A stretch of 37,389 nt of DNA, from the NCBI GenBank assembly GCA_910577835.1, contig CAJTOU010000032.1, forward strand, positions 1-37,389. The letters are read 5' to 3'. The stretch's first letter is position 1. Each line of letters opens with the position of its first letter. The notes beneath the pieces are model-generated. The model was given only the letters and a program-made list of their open reading frames with translations, was not told where the DNA came from and ran no database searches. Both the position numbers and the translations under genes were made by a program. Positions 1 through 8,591 of the stretch are shown in pieces. Source of the stretch: an uncultured Lachnospiraceae bacterium. GTDB lineage: Bacteria; Bacillota_A; Clostridia; Lachnospirales; Lachnospiraceae.

Positions 1-355
1 GGGAAAAGGGATGCACGAACGGTCTTAGCATTGTAAAAAAATTATCCATATTTCTATGTTTTTGTTGGGATATGTTCTAATTTGGTACTCATATGGAAAC
101 GATAGTGTTGCTATCAAAACTTTCTCAATAAAAATAAATAAATTGATATTTTGAAAATTAAACAGGATGAAAATAAAGTGTAGTGATAAAAAACGGATTG
201 CTTTGGGATTGAGGATTTGCGGCAAAATCAGGAAATACACAGGAATAAGAAGCGGCAGGATAAAATGGTACAGAGGGAATTGAGGGTTTCTGAAATTAAG
301 GAATATCAGAACATTGCATTTTTTCAGTATCTAATTATCAGAAAGGATAATTAAT
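1..355. other. AT-rich intergenic region, no confident gene
   Basis: No convincing gene is visible in these 355 bases. A plus-strand frame is open from 190 to a TAA at 352-354, one base before the HAD gene start. It would give about 54 residues of charged sequence but has no good start: a TTG at 217 or an ATG at 265 are the only options. It could be a gene remnant or chance. A weak promoter-like pair (TTGAAA near 151, 17 bases, TAAAGT) may serve the downstream gene. The rest is A/T-rich with no clear hairpin. Confidence 0.4.
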
Positions 356-1051
356 ATGAACGTAATTTTTGATATGGATGGATTAATGTTTGATACCGAA
401 AAAGTATTTATAGACGCATGGGATTATGCCGGAGAAATGGCTGGAATTGGAAAAGCCGGTTATATGGTTTATAAAACTCTTGGTATGAATATTGTTGCCT
501 CATACAATATATGGAAAGAAGAATTTGGAGATAATTATAAGCAGGAAGAATTAAAAAAATATACAAAAGAATTTTTGAAAAAATATTATGATGAAAATAC
601 AGTACCAGTAAAACATGGCTTATACATATTGCTAAAATATTTGAAGAAAATAAATTGTAAAATGGCTGTCGCATCGTCTTCTCCAAAATGGGAAGTGGAA
701 AAACATCTTGAGGATGCAGGCATAAGAGAGTATTTTACTGATATTATATGTGGAGACATGATTGAAAAATCAAAACCTGCTCCGGATATATATTTAAAGG
801 CATGTGAATTACTTGGTGTGAAACCAAAAGATTGTTATGCACTCGAAGATTCAAAGAATGGACTGCTGTCTGCTTATAATGCCGGATGTAAGCCGGTTAT
901 GGTGCCTGACCTGTGGCAGCCGGATGAAGAGATATTAAGTATTCTAGTGGGAAAATATGATAATCTCGAACAGGTTAAAGAAGCATTTGAAAAAGGCGAG
1001 CTGCCTGCTATTCCAAATAAGGAAAGGACTCCGTCATATCTTATAAAATAA
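356..1051 (+). CDS. HAD-superfamily hydrolase (beta-phosphoglucomutase-like)
   Basis: A 231-residue cytosolic phosphatase or phosphomutase-like protein. HAD motif I is at the N-terminus (FDMDGLMFDTE, nucleophile Asp6, acid/base Asp8). Motif II is the Ser in VASSSP near residue 106. Motif III is the Lys in KSKPAPD near 139, and motif IV is LEDSKNG near 164. The helical cap between motifs I and II fits the beta-phosphoglucomutase/YcjU-like subgroup, which acts on sugar phosphates, nucleotides or other small phosphate esters. The substrate cannot be told from sequence. The start has an AAAGGA ribosome binding site about 9 bases upstream. The WYL-domain regulator begins 13 bases after the stop, so the two are probably cotranscribed. 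Confidence 0.9.
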   Translation: MNVIFDMDGLMFDTEKVFIDAWDYAGEMAGIGKAGYMVYKTLGMNIVASYNIWKEEFGDNYKQEELKKYTKEFLKKYYDENTVPVKHGLYILLKYLKKINCKMAVASSSPKWEVEKHLEDAGIREYFTDIICGDMIEKSKPAPDIYLKACELLGVKPKDCYALEDSKNGLLSAYNAGCKPVMVPDLWQPDEEILSILVGKYDNLEQVKEAFEKGELPAIPNKERTPSYLIK

Positions 1052-1064
1052 GGATACAATAAAA

Positions 1065-1985
1065 ATGAAAACAGACAGACTTTACGCATTAACTTTATAC
1101 CTGCTTAATCATGGCAAAACTCCTGCCTCTGAACTGGCAGAGCGATTTGAAGTATCTATAAGAACCATTCAGAGAGATATTGATACATTGTGTCAGGCCG
1201 GAATTCCGATATATGCTGTTACCGGTATAAATGGCGGATATGATATTTCAGATACTTTCAAAATAAACAATCATTTGGTTTCCAAGGAAGAATTTTCCTA
1301 TATCGCAACTGCGCTGCAGGGATTAAAAACTGTGACAAACAGCAGACTGGCAGATGAAATTCTTGAAAAAATAATTGCAATTTCAAACTCATATGATACA
1401 GCAATGGTTTTAGATTTCTCTGTCCTGCGAGAAGGCGATGAAAAACTGCTTCAAGCACTGCAATCAGCAGCAATAAACAGACATACGGTGAAATTCTCTT
1501 ATACAAATAACAAGGGTGAGACAAAACTCCGTCATGTTGAACCAGTTACAGTTATGTATAAGTGGTATTCGTGGTATATGCTGGCATATGATAAAGACAA
1601 AGAAGATTATCGAACATATAAGCTTGTCCGAATGGAAAATATTTCTGTTACGGAAGAAACCTTTACAAGGAGCCATATATCAGTGAAAGATATTTTGGAT
1701 AAATATGACAATTTATATACCAATAAAACTTTACCGACAAAAGTAATACTGCATTGTTACAATCATGCAATACACAGAATCAAAGAATACCTAAATGGAA
1801 AAATAACCAAAATATATGAAAATGGCTCTGCTCTTGTTGAAGTCTGGGTTATAGAAGACGAACAGTGGTGGGTGGGAGTTATTATGTCGCAGGGGAAAGA
1901 TGCCGAAGTGTTAGAGCCGGAACATATAAAAAGTAAAATTATTGATTCAGCAAAAGACCTTCTTTATTTATATAAAAAATTATGA
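1065..1985 (+). CDS. YafY-family transcriptional regulator (HTH + WYL domain)
   Basis: A 306-residue regulator. Residues 1-60 are a DeoR/HTH_11-type winged helix (LAERFEVSIRTIQRDIDTL), followed by a WYL-type ligand-binding domain around residues 140-215 (WYSWYMLAYD stands where WYL proteins have their signature) and a C-terminal WCX-like extension. WYL regulators often respond to nucleic-acid or small-molecule ligands and control neighbouring genes. The genes downstream are a GNAT acetyltransferase and a GyrI-like protein, a common partnership for YafY-type regulators in Firmicutes. A GACAT-N4-ATGTC dyad begins at its stop codon, ahead of those genes, and could be its operator. The inducer is unknown. 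Confidence 0.88.
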   Translation: MKTDRLYALTLYLLNHGKTPASELAERFEVSIRTIQRDIDTLCQAGIPIYAVTGINGGYDISDTFKINNHLVSKEEFSYIATALQGLKTVTNSRLADEILEKIIAISNSYDTAMVLDFSVLREGDEKLLQALQSAAINRHTVKFSYTNNKGETKLRHVEPVTVMYKWYSWYMLAYDKDKEDYRTYKLVRMENISVTEETFTRSHISVKDILDKYDNLYTNKTLPTKVILHCYNHAIHRIKEYLNGKITKIYENGSALVEVWVIEDEQWWVGVIMSQGKDAEVLEPEHIKSKIIDSAKDLLYLYKKL

Positions 1986-1997
1986 CATACAGATGTC
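1984..1997 (+). promoter_or_regulatory. Candidate operator dyad upstream of GNAT/GyrI genes
   Basis: GACATACAGATGTC is an inverted repeat with 5-bp arms and a 4-bp centre. It overlaps the end of the WYL regulator gene and lies about 80 bases before the GNAT start. A possible -35 (ATGACA, 1982-1987) overlaps it, with a TATGAG -10 18 bases on. YafY-type regulators are often linked to TGACA-like dyads; assignment to this regulator is inferred from position. Confidence 0.35.
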
Positions 1998-2072
1998 GTA
2001 GTTTGTATGAGATACTATATTAGCCAAAAACACATTGCTGTTTTTTGTAAATAAATATATGGAGGTTTTATT

Positions 2073-2642
2073 ATGATAAATGATGTTTATGTGCAAATAC
2101 CGGTTTTGGAAAATGACAGATTTATATTGCGGGAAATTTATAAGGAGAAAGACACCAAAGAATTATTAAAGGTATATTCAGATGATAAATCGGTTCCTTT
2201 TTTTAATTCAGATAACTGTAATGGTGATGATTTTTCTTATAAAACAATGGAAGAAATGGAAGATGCAATCGAATTTTGGGATTTTTCATATAAACATAAG
2301 TATTTTGTAAGGTGGGCAATCGAATTGAAACAAAAACAGGAAGTTATTGGAACAATAGAACTGTTTCACCGAAGAGCAGAAGATTATTTTGATAATTGTG
2401 CGATTCTCAGATTGGATTTACGAAGCGATTATGAAACGGAAGCGGATATTGAAAATATTCTTTATATGATTATACCAAAAGTCAAGGAATTATTTGGCAG
2501 TCAAAGAATAGCTACGAAAGCAGTTAGTAGTGCAGGCAGTCGGATTCTGGCATTGAAAAAAGCAGGATTTTGTCTGTCAGAAGAATACTTGACAGGGCAC
2601 GATGGAATAAAATATGATTCTTATTATATAAGGAAGGTGTAA
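2073..2642 (+). CDS. GNAT-family N-acetyltransferase (RimJ/RimL-like)
   Basis: A 189-residue protein with the RimJ/RimL layout. It opens with a strand pair (LENDRFILREIYKEKDTKELLKVY), has a long helical insert rich in aromatic residues, then the central beta strands (WAIELKQKQEVIGTIELF) and the C-terminal helix-strand (GSRILALKKAGFCLSEEY) that resembles the end of the acetyl-CoA fold. The acetyl-CoA pyrophosphate loop (Q/RxxGxG/A) is not clear, so activity is likely but not certain. A strong GGAGG site precedes the start. The GyrI-like gene follows after 4 bases, so both are translated from one message, possibly under the WYL regulator upstream. Confidence 0.75.
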   Translation: MINDVYVQIPVLENDRFILREIYKEKDTKELLKVYSDDKSVPFFNSDNCNGDDFSYKTMEEMEDAIEFWDFSYKHKYFVRWAIELKQKQEVIGTIELFHRRAEDYFDNCAILRLDLRSDYETEADIENILYMIIPKVKELFGSQRIATKAVSSAGSRILALKKAGFCLSEEYLTGHDGIKYDSYYIRKV

Positions 2643-2646
2643 TCAG

Positions 2647-3285
2647 ATGTCATTTGATTTTAAAAAAGAATTTAAAGAGTTTTATATGCCAAAAAAGAAA
2701 CCGGAGATTGTAAATATACCAAAAATGAATTATATCGCAGTCCGCGGAATAGGAAATCCGAATATTGAAGGTGGAGAATATCAGCAGGCGATAGATATTC
2801 TGTATGCTGTGGCATATACTTTGAAAATGAGTTATAAAATGGATTATAAAATAGATGGCTTCTTTGAGTATGTGGTACCGCCATTGGAAGGATTCTGGTG
2901 GCAGGAAGGAATAAACAGTACAGATTATGCAAATAAAGACTTATTTCATTGGATTTCCGTGATTCGTCTGCCGGATTTTGTGACGCAAAAAGATTTTTCA
3001 TGGGCAGTCCAGACTGCCACAGCAAAGAAAAAATCAGACTGTTCCAAAGCGGAATTTTTGTCTGTCGAAGAAGGTTTGTGTGTGCAGATTATGCATATTG
3101 GACCCTTTGACAATGAGCCGGAGTCGGTCGCTTTGATGGATGCTTTTTTGGAAGAAAATAATTATGTGAATGATATAAACGAAATTCGTCTGCATCATGA
3201 AATATATATGTCCGACGCAAGAAAAATACCTTCAGAGAAGTGGAAAACAGTGATTCGACATCCGATAAGAAAGAAATATTTATAG
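2647..3285 (+). CDS. GyrI-like small-molecule-binding domain protein
   Basis: A 212-residue protein of the GyrI-like/SOUL-type ligand-binding group. The opening (PEIVNIPKMNYIAVRGIGNPN) is the usual first strand and loop. The central FEYVVPPLEGFWW segment and the C-terminal strands (LCVQIMHIGPFDNEPES, then LHHEIYMSDARKIPSEKWKT) match the family pattern, including the conserved Glu in HEIYMSD. There is no DNA-binding domain, so it is a stand-alone binding or detoxification protein rather than an AraC/MerR effector fusion. Some stand-alone members hydrolyse xenobiotics. It ends a four-gene plus-strand run and is followed by a hairpin repeat at 3381-3470. Confidence 0.85.
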   Translation: MSFDFKKEFKEFYMPKKKPEIVNIPKMNYIAVRGIGNPNIEGGEYQQAIDILYAVAYTLKMSYKMDYKIDGFFEYVVPPLEGFWWQEGINSTDYANKDLFHWISVIRLPDFVTQKDFSWAVQTATAKKKSDCSKAEFLSVEEGLCVQIMHIGPFDNEPESVALMDAFLEENNYVNDINEIRLHHEIYMSDARKIPSEKWKTVIRHPIRKKYL

Positions 3286-3380
3286 TCCATAAATGTTTTT
3301 TCCAAAGTATGGAATGGAACGGAATATATCATAACAACCCCGCTTATTCTTATTCAAATAAGAAAATCAAAATAAACAAA

Positions 3381-3470
3381 AGGGCTGTTGCAAAAAATCA
3401 ATATTAATATAATTAGTATCTGTTTAGATAAATACGATATCTCATATAATTTGTATTTTGTAACAGCTCT
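3381..3470. repeat. Hairpin repeat A (GCTGTTGCA class), convergent junction
   Basis: Terminal arms AGGGCTGTTGCAAAA (3381-3395) and TTTTGTAACAGCTCT (3456-3470) are complementary at 13 of 15 positions. The interior is AT-rich, with a small hairpin (TATCT-GTTT-AGATA) at the centre. It lies between the convergent GyrI-like and aroK genes, 14 bases past the aroK stop. A T-rich run follows on the minus strand, so it can act as a terminator for aroK. Arms and centre match the element at 27511-27610. Confidence 0.7.
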
Positions 3471-3484
3471 TCATTTTAATAGCC

Positions 3485-3997
3485 CTATCCCCATGCAATT
3501 CCCATTTTTTCAGCAATAAATTCAATCGTTTCTTCCACGGACATCCCCGTTTCCTCCACAGTAATATCCGCATATTTTTCATAATAAGGCGCTCTCTCAT
3601 TATATAAATCAAGCAGAGTTTGTCCATCCTGAAGAACCACCCCGCGGCTTTTTAAATTTCCAAGTCTCTGTTCCACCTCTGTATAAGGCAGCTTTAAATA
3701 CACCACTGTACCGATTTCCTTAAAATGTCTCATAGCTCTCTCACCATAAATCACACTTCCACCCGGTGAAATAATTGACTTATGGCAGCATACAGAAGCA
3801 TTGATATCCTCTTCAAGCTCCTTAAACCCTTCAAGCCCTTTCTCTGAAATAATTTCATGAAGCAGCTTTCCTGTTTTCTCCTGTATCAAAATATCCGTAT
3901 CAATAAAATCATATCCCAAAAACTTTGCAAGTACTACTCCGGCAGTACTTTTTCCGGATGCAGGCATACCGATTAAAATTATATTATCCTTATTCAT
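3485..3997 (-). CDS. aroK: Shikimate kinase
   Basis: A 170-residue P-loop kinase that phosphorylates shikimate in the pathway to chorismate and aromatic amino acids. The Walker A loop is GMPASGKST (residues 10-18). The shikimate-binding Asp pair follows (DTDILIQEKTG), as does the PGGSVIYGERAM segment, with its Gly-Gly substrate-binding motif. The lid has KSRGVVLQDGQTLLDLYNERAPYYEKYA, where the family has R...L...R.P.Y. Length is normal. It is a single-gene unit on the minus strand, away from other aro genes, with its own promoter at 4058-4086 and a hairpin repeat just past the stop. The ribosome binding site is weak. Confidence 0.92.
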   Translation of the reverse strand: MNKDNIILIGMPASGKSTAGVVLAKFLGYDFIDTDILIQEKTGKLLHEIISEKGLEGFKELEEDINASVCCHKSIISPGGSVIYGERAMRHFKEIGTVVYLKLPYTEVEQRLGNLKSRGVVLQDGQTLLDLYNERAPYYEKYADITVEETGMSVEETIEFIAEKMGIAWG

Positions 3998-4057
3998 TTT
4001 CTACTGAATATTCTTTTAGAATAATCCCTTTCATAAATTATAAGCTAAACAAACAAC

Positions 4058-4086
4058 ATTCTATCACAAAATCTGTAAATATTCAA
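4058..4086 (-). promoter_or_regulatory. SigA-type promoter for aroK
   Basis: On the minus strand TTGAAT (4081-4086), a 17-base spacer and TAGAAT (4058-4063) give a good vegetative promoter about 60 bases ahead of the aroK start. It is back-to-back with the prmA promoter; the two -35 boxes are only about 10 bases apart. Confidence 0.6.
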
Positions 4087-4095
4087 TAAAAGTCA

Positions 4096-4124
4096 TTGAA
4101 AAAACTGTCTGTTAAATGTATACT
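4096..4124 (+). promoter_or_regulatory. SigA-type promoter for the prmA operon
   Basis: TTGAAA (4096-4101), 17-base spacer, TATACT (4119-4124). It lies about 85 bases upstream of the prmA start and is the only good promoter ahead of the prmA-rsmE-desulfurase-thiI run. Confidence 0.75.
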
Positions 4125-4208
4125 ATATAAGCTGTCAGTACAGGCAATACCATAGCGGACTGAAAAAATACAATCTACTTACAGATATTAAAGGGAGGAA
4201 AACATACA

Positions 4209-5171
4209 ATGAAATGGAACAAATTTACCATTAAAACCACCACGCAGGCAACGGATTTAATCAGTGGCGTATTGGTGGAAAACGGCATAGACGGGGTAGA
4301 AATCAAGGATAATATTCCTTTGTCAGAGGAAGATAAAAGAAAAATGTTTATTGATTTTCTGCCAGAACTTCCGGAAGATGAGGGAATTGCATATCTGAGT
4401 TTTTATATGGAAGAACTGAGTGAGGAAGAAGAACAGGAAAAAATGTCAGCTATTCTTCAGGGAATAGAGGAATTAAAGGACTTTGTAGAGGTTGGTGAGT
4501 GCAGCATTGTAAAAGGAGAAACACAAGATACAGACTGGATGAATAACTGGAAACAATATTTCAAGTCCTTTGAAGTAGACAATATTATTATCAAACCTAC
4601 ATGGGAGGAAATGAAGCCGGAATATAATGGTAAAACGGTGATTCAGATAGACCCAGGTATTGCTTTTGGAACAGGTCTTCATGAAACTACTCAGCTTTGT
4701 ATCAGACAGCTTCAAAAGCATATAAAGCCTCATGCAAAAATACTGGATGTCGGCTGTGGCAGCGGAATACTTTCTGTAATAGCCCTGAAGCTCGGTGCAG
4801 GGCAGGCTATTGGTCTGGATGTGGATGAAAATGCCATAACTGCTGCGTATGAAAATCTGAAGGTAAATCATATCCCGCAGGAGAAGTTTAGAGTTTTAAC
4901 CGGCAATATTCTTGAGGATATTTCCATTTCAGAAGAGATAGGATATGAATGTTATGATATTATTGTAGCAAATATTCTTGCTGATGTACTGAAGCCCCTT
5001 ACATCGATTATTCCAGACCACCTTAAAAAAGGCGGAATTTATATAACCTCCGGTATTATAGACAGCAAAGAGCAGGAAATGGTAGAAGCGATTTCAGCGC
5101 GACCGGAGCTTGAAATAATTGAAATAACAAGAAAAAATGACTGGGTATCCATTACGGCAGTCGGAAAGTAG
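4209..5171 (+). CDS. prmA: Ribosomal protein L11 methyltransferase
   Basis: A 320-residue class I SAM-dependent methyltransferase that trimethylates lysines of ribosomal protein L11. The N-terminal substrate-recognition domain contains the family segment DTDWMNNWKQYFKSF (about residues 107-121). Then come the PrmA signature DPGIAFGTGLHETT (about 148-161) and SAM motif I (LDVGCGSGILSV, about 179-190). Motif IV is IIVANILADVL. The start is preceded by GGGAGG about 10 bases upstream. rsmE begins 6 bases after the stop; the prmA-rsmE pair is conserved in Firmicutes, often beside dnaJ, which is not here. It is the first gene of a four-gene operon with a good vegetative promoter. Confidence 0.96.
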   Translation: MKWNKFTIKTTTQATDLISGVLVENGIDGVEIKDNIPLSEEDKRKMFIDFLPELPEDEGIAYLSFYMEELSEEEEQEKMSAILQGIEELKDFVEVGECSIVKGETQDTDWMNNWKQYFKSFEVDNIIIKPTWEEMKPEYNGKTVIQIDPGIAFGTGLHETTQLCIRQLQKHIKPHAKILDVGCGSGILSVIALKLGAGQAIGLDVDENAITAAYENLKVNHIPQEKFRVLTGNILEDISISEEIGYECYDIIVANILADVLKPLTSIIPDHLKKGGIYITSGIIDSKEQEMVEAISARPELEIIEITRKNDWVSITAVGK

Positions 5172-5177
5172 GCATAT

Positions 5178-5918
5178 ATGCATCACTTTTTTGTAAATCC
5201 CGAAGCAGTGAAATCCGAGATAATTACAATCACAGGAACAGATGTCAATCATATCAAAAATGTTCTACGTATGAAATCCGGTGAACAAATATTGCTCAGC
5301 GATGGTCAGGGACAGGACTTTTGCTGCGAAATAGAAAGTCTGACCGAACAGGAGATTATTGCAAGAATAAAAGATAAAACTTTTGAGGGAACAGAGCTTT
5401 CTGGTAAATTTTACTTATTTCAGGGTCTTCCAAAAGGGGACAAAATGGAGTTTATTATCCAAAAAGCAGTAGAACTTGGAGTAACAGAGGTTATTCCTGT
5501 TCATACCAGAAGAACCATAGTAAAATTGGATGCAAAAAAGGAAGAAAAGAGACTGGAAAGATGGAAGGCAATTTCAGAGAGCGCTGCGAAGCAGTCAAGG
5601 CGGGGAATTATTCCCAAAATTACCCATGTAATGAATTTTTCAGAGGCTTTGAAATATGCCGAAAGTCTTGATATAAATATTATTCCCTACGAGAATTTTA
5701 AAGATATGACAGAAACAAAAAGAGTGCTGGACAAAATTGCTCCAAATATAAGGGCAGGAATTTTTATTGGTCCTGAAGGCGGCTTTGAGGAATCGGAAAT
5801 AGAGCTTGCCATGCAGCAGGGAGTCAACCCGATATCCCTTGGCAGGCGGATTCTGCGCACAGAAACCGCAGGAATGGCGATTTTGTCTGTGCTGATGTTT
5901 CAATTAGAAAACAGGTGA
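5178..5918 (+). CDS. rsmE: 16S rRNA (uracil(1498)-N(3))-methyltransferase
   Basis: A 246-residue SPOUT-class methyltransferase that modifies U1498 of 16S rRNA in the small ribosomal subunit. It has an N-terminal PUA-like domain (HHFFVNPEAV to about residue 70) and a C-terminal trefoil-knot domain with the RsmE signatures: GLPKGDKMEFIIQKAVELG, then IGPEGGFEESEIELA and SLGRRILRTETAG near the C-terminus, which form the SAM-binding knot. Length matches the family. It sits 6 bases behind prmA and 56 bases ahead of the cysteine desulfurase with no terminator between them. Confidence 0.96.
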   Translation: MHHFFVNPEAVKSEIITITGTDVNHIKNVLRMKSGEQILLSDGQGQDFCCEIESLTEQEIIARIKDKTFEGTELSGKFYLFQGLPKGDKMEFIIQKAVELGVTEVIPVHTRRTIVKLDAKKEEKRLERWKAISESAAKQSRRGIIPKITHVMNFSEALKYAESLDINIIPYENFKDMTETKRVLDKIAPNIRAGIFIGPEGGFEESEIELAMQQGVNPISLGRRILRTETAGMAILSVLMFQLENR

Positions 5919-5974
5919 AATAGAAAAATAGACAAAATAAAAAATACTGCATAAATCAAAAGTGGAGACCAAAA

Positions 5975-7132
5975 ATGGAAATTTATTTAGATAATTCTGC
6001 CACAACCATGGTGTCACCAGAGGTGGCAGACATTGTGATAAAGGTTATGACGGAGGACTATGGAAATCCTTCCTCCATGCACAGAAAGGGAGTAGAAGCG
6101 GAAAGATATATAAGAAATACAAAGGAAATAGTTGCAAAAAGCCTGAAAGTAAAGGAAAAGGAGCTTATTTTTACTTCCGGCGGCACAGAATCCAATAATC
6201 TCGCACTGATTGGTATGGCAAATGCAAATAAAAGAGCCGGCAGGCATATTATTACCAGCAGTATAGAACATCCATCGGTGCAGAATACCATAAAGTATCT
6301 GGAGGAGCAGGGCTTTGAAGTAACATGGCTTCCAGTGGATACAAAGGGACATGTTCAGACAGAGGTTTTAAAGAAAAGTCTGCGTACAGATACCATTCTT
6401 GTATCTGTAATGTATGTAAATAATGAAATTGGCGCCTTACAGCCTGTGGAAGAACTCAGTAAAATTGTAAAAGAGTATAATTCAAATATTATTTTCCATA
6501 CAGATGCCGTACAGGCATTTGGAAAATATCGCATTTATCCAAAGAGACAGGGAATTGATGCGTTAAGTGTCAGCGGACATAAACTTCATGCTCCAAAGGG
6601 AATCGGTTTTTTGTATGTATCTGAAAAGGTGAAAATCAAGCCTGTTATTTTCGGTGGAGGCCAGCAGAAAAATATGCGCTCCGGTACAGACAATGTTTCA
6701 GGTATCGCAGGCATTGGTGAAGCTGTAAGGCAGGCATACGAAAATTTTGAGGAAAAAATTGATAACATGTACAGGCTTAAGGATTATTTTATTGACAGGC
6801 TTTCAGAACTGGAAAATATAAAAATCAACAGCCAGAAAGGAAGAGAGAGCGCTCCACACATTATTAATGCAAGCTTTTGTGGTGTCAGAAGTGAGGTAAT
6901 GCTTCACGCTCTGGAGGAGAAAAATATATATGTATCAGCGGGTTCGGCATGTTCGTCCAATCATCCGCATATCAGTGAAACTCTTTCCGGAATAGGGCTG
7001 TCTTTGGAGGAGATTGATTCTGCTCTCAGATTCAGTTTGTCTGAATATACCTCAAAGCATGAGCTGGATAATACCATAGACTGTATAAGAGAGCTGCTTC
7101 CTGTATTAAGAAAATTTACAAAGAAAAAATAG
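5975..7132 (+). CDS. Cysteine desulfurase (NifS/IscS family, probable ThiI partner)
   Basis: A 385-residue PLP enzyme of aminotransferase class V that takes sulfur from cysteine as an enzyme persulfide. The PLP Lys is in SGHKLHAP (Lys203), the stacking His in IEHP (His99) and the cofactor Asp in HTDAVQ (about 177). The catalytic Cys loop is SAGSACSS (Cys326). thiI follows 28 bases downstream. In Bacillus subtilis the desulfurase NifZ is likewise adjacent to thiI and feeds it sulfur for 4-thiouridine. No iscU or suf genes are nearby, so tRNA thiolation is the likelier role than bulk Fe-S assembly. It could also supply thiazole synthesis. Confidence 0.94.
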   Translation: MEIYLDNSATTMVSPEVADIVIKVMTEDYGNPSSMHRKGVEAERYIRNTKEIVAKSLKVKEKELIFTSGGTESNNLALIGMANANKRAGRHIITSSIEHPSVQNTIKYLEEQGFEVTWLPVDTKGHVQTEVLKKSLRTDTILVSVMYVNNEIGALQPVEELSKIVKEYNSNIIFHTDAVQAFGKYRIYPKRQGIDALSVSGHKLHAPKGIGFLYVSEKVKIKPVIFGGGQQKNMRSGTDNVSGIAGIGEAVRQAYENFEEKIDNMYRLKDYFIDRLSELENIKINSQKGRESAPHIINASFCGVRSEVMLHALEEKNIYVSAGSACSSNHPHISETLSGIGLSLEEIDSALRFSLSEYTSKHELDNTIDCIRELLPVLRKFTKKK

Positions 7133-7160
7133 TCTGAAACATGACAGAAAGGAAATATCT

Positions 7161-8348
7161 ATGGAATTTAAGTCATTTTTAATAAAATATGCGGAAATCG
7201 GCGTAAAGGGAAAAAACCGGTTTTTGTTTGAGGATGCTTTGGTCAGACAGATTCATCTTTCATTGAAGCCTTTAAATACCACCTGTCATGTATATAAAGA
7301 GGTGGGGCGTATTTATGTGGATATATGTGATTATGACTATGAAGAAGTGATAGAAGCATTGCAGCATGTATTTGGAATTGTCGGGATTTGTCCGGTAGTC
7401 CAGATAGAAGATAAGGGCTTTGAGGATTTAAAGCAAATGATTGTCAAGTATATGGATGAAATGTATGCAGATAAAAATCTTACTTTTAAAGTCAATGCAA
7501 GACGGGCTAGAAAGAATTATCCGTTAAAATCAATGGAAATAAATGCGGCAGTTGGAGAAGCATTGCTTGAAGCATTTCCTGAAAGCAAGGTAGATGTTCA
7601 TAATCCGCAGGTAATGTTAAACATTGAAATCAGAAAGATGATTAATATTTATTCAGAGACAATTCCGGGACCGGGAGGTATGCCAGTAGGTACAGCCGGC
7701 AAGGGGATGCTGTTGTTATCCGGCGGAATCGACAGTCCGGTGGCGGGCTATATGATGGCAAAAAGAGGAGCGAATCTGGAAGCAGTTTATTTTCATACAC
7801 CGCCATATACCTCTGACAGAGCAAAGCAGAAGGTAATGGATTTGGCGAAGAAGGTGGCCGAATATTCGGGACCGATAAAATTGAATATTGTCAATTTTAC
7901 AGATATACAGATGTATATTTATGAACAGTGTCCACATGAAGAGCTTACCATTATTATGAAACGGTATTTTTATAAAATTGCTGAAAGGCTTGCGGTATCT
8001 CACGGCTGTCTGGCGTTAATTACAGGAGAAAGCGTTGGTCAGGTGTCCAGCCAGACTATGCAGTCACTTGGTGTGATTAATTCTGCCTGTGAAACACTTC
8101 CTGTATTTCGCCCGCTGATTGCCTTTGACAAACAGGATATTGTAGATATTTCAGAGAAAATTGATACCTATGAGATATCCATAGAGCCATATGAGGATTG
8201 TTGTACAACATTTGTTGCCGACCATCCTGTCACAAAGCCAAATCTGAAAACAATAAAAAAATCTGAAATAAGGCTTCAGGAAAAAATAGAAGAAATGGTG
8301 GAAACCGCTTTAAAGAATGTGGAAGAAATTATAATAACAAGCGAATAA
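7161..8348 (+). CDS. thiI: tRNA 4-thiouridine synthase ThiI
   Basis: A 395-residue enzyme that adenylates U8 of tRNA and inserts sulfur; it also contributes to thiamin thiazole formation in some bacteria. It has an N-terminal ferredoxin-like domain, a THUMP domain (about 60-165) and a PP-loop ATP-pyrophosphatase domain with SGGIDSP at 187-193. It ends after the PP-loop domain and has no C-terminal rhodanese domain, unlike the E. coli protein, so sulfur transfer must use another cysteine, as in Gram-positive ThiI. The paired desulfurase gene immediately upstream is the expected donor. A hairpin repeat follows at 8416-8513. Confidence 0.96.
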   Translation: MEFKSFLIKYAEIGVKGKNRFLFEDALVRQIHLSLKPLNTTCHVYKEVGRIYVDICDYDYEEVIEALQHVFGIVGICPVVQIEDKGFEDLKQMIVKYMDEMYADKNLTFKVNARRARKNYPLKSMEINAAVGEALLEAFPESKVDVHNPQVMLNIEIRKMINIYSETIPGPGGMPVGTAGKGMLLLSGGIDSPVAGYMMAKRGANLEAVYFHTPPYTSDRAKQKVMDLAKKVAEYSGPIKLNIVNFTDIQMYIYEQCPHEELTIIMKRYFYKIAERLAVSHGCLALITGESVGQVSSQTMQSLGVINSACETLPVFRPLIAFDKQDIVDISEKIDTYEISIEPYEDCCTTFVADHPVTKPNLKTIKKSEIRLQEKIEEMVETALKNVEEIIITSE

Positions 8349-8415
8349 AACCATGAAAATCGGATATAATTTAAGCAATCGGTCAAACAAAGCAGTTTCC
8401 TGTAAAAAATAAAAT

Positions 8416-8513
8416 GAGACTGCCGTATTCAAAATCAGATATACAAAATATAGCAATCGTTTGCATCAAAATTTGCTATATTTTGCAGGTCTGTTCTTTT
8501 ATACGACAATCCC
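8416..8513. repeat. Hairpin repeat B (CTGCCGTA class), convergent junction
   Basis: Outer arms GAGACTGCCGTAT (from 8416) and ATACGACAATCCC (to 8513) pair imperfectly. An inner stem is much stronger: AAAATATAGCAA near 8445-8456 with TTTGCTATATTTT near 8472-8484. The whole would fold as a roughly 98-base hairpin between thiI and the convergent HPr-like gene. The outer arms match those of the element at 21403-21502. Probable bidirectional terminator. Confidence 0.65.
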
Positions 8514-8591
8514 ATACATGAAACCTTACAATCATTCGCTTTTTTTGTGGAACTGATGTATCAGGTCTCAAAAATATTGCTGGTACGAAAC

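Noticed and set aside
25..240. 71-codon minus-strand open frame at the window start
   Set aside because: Low-complexity Phe/Ile/Leu-rich translation from AT-rich DNA, no ribosome binding site and no recognisable motif.
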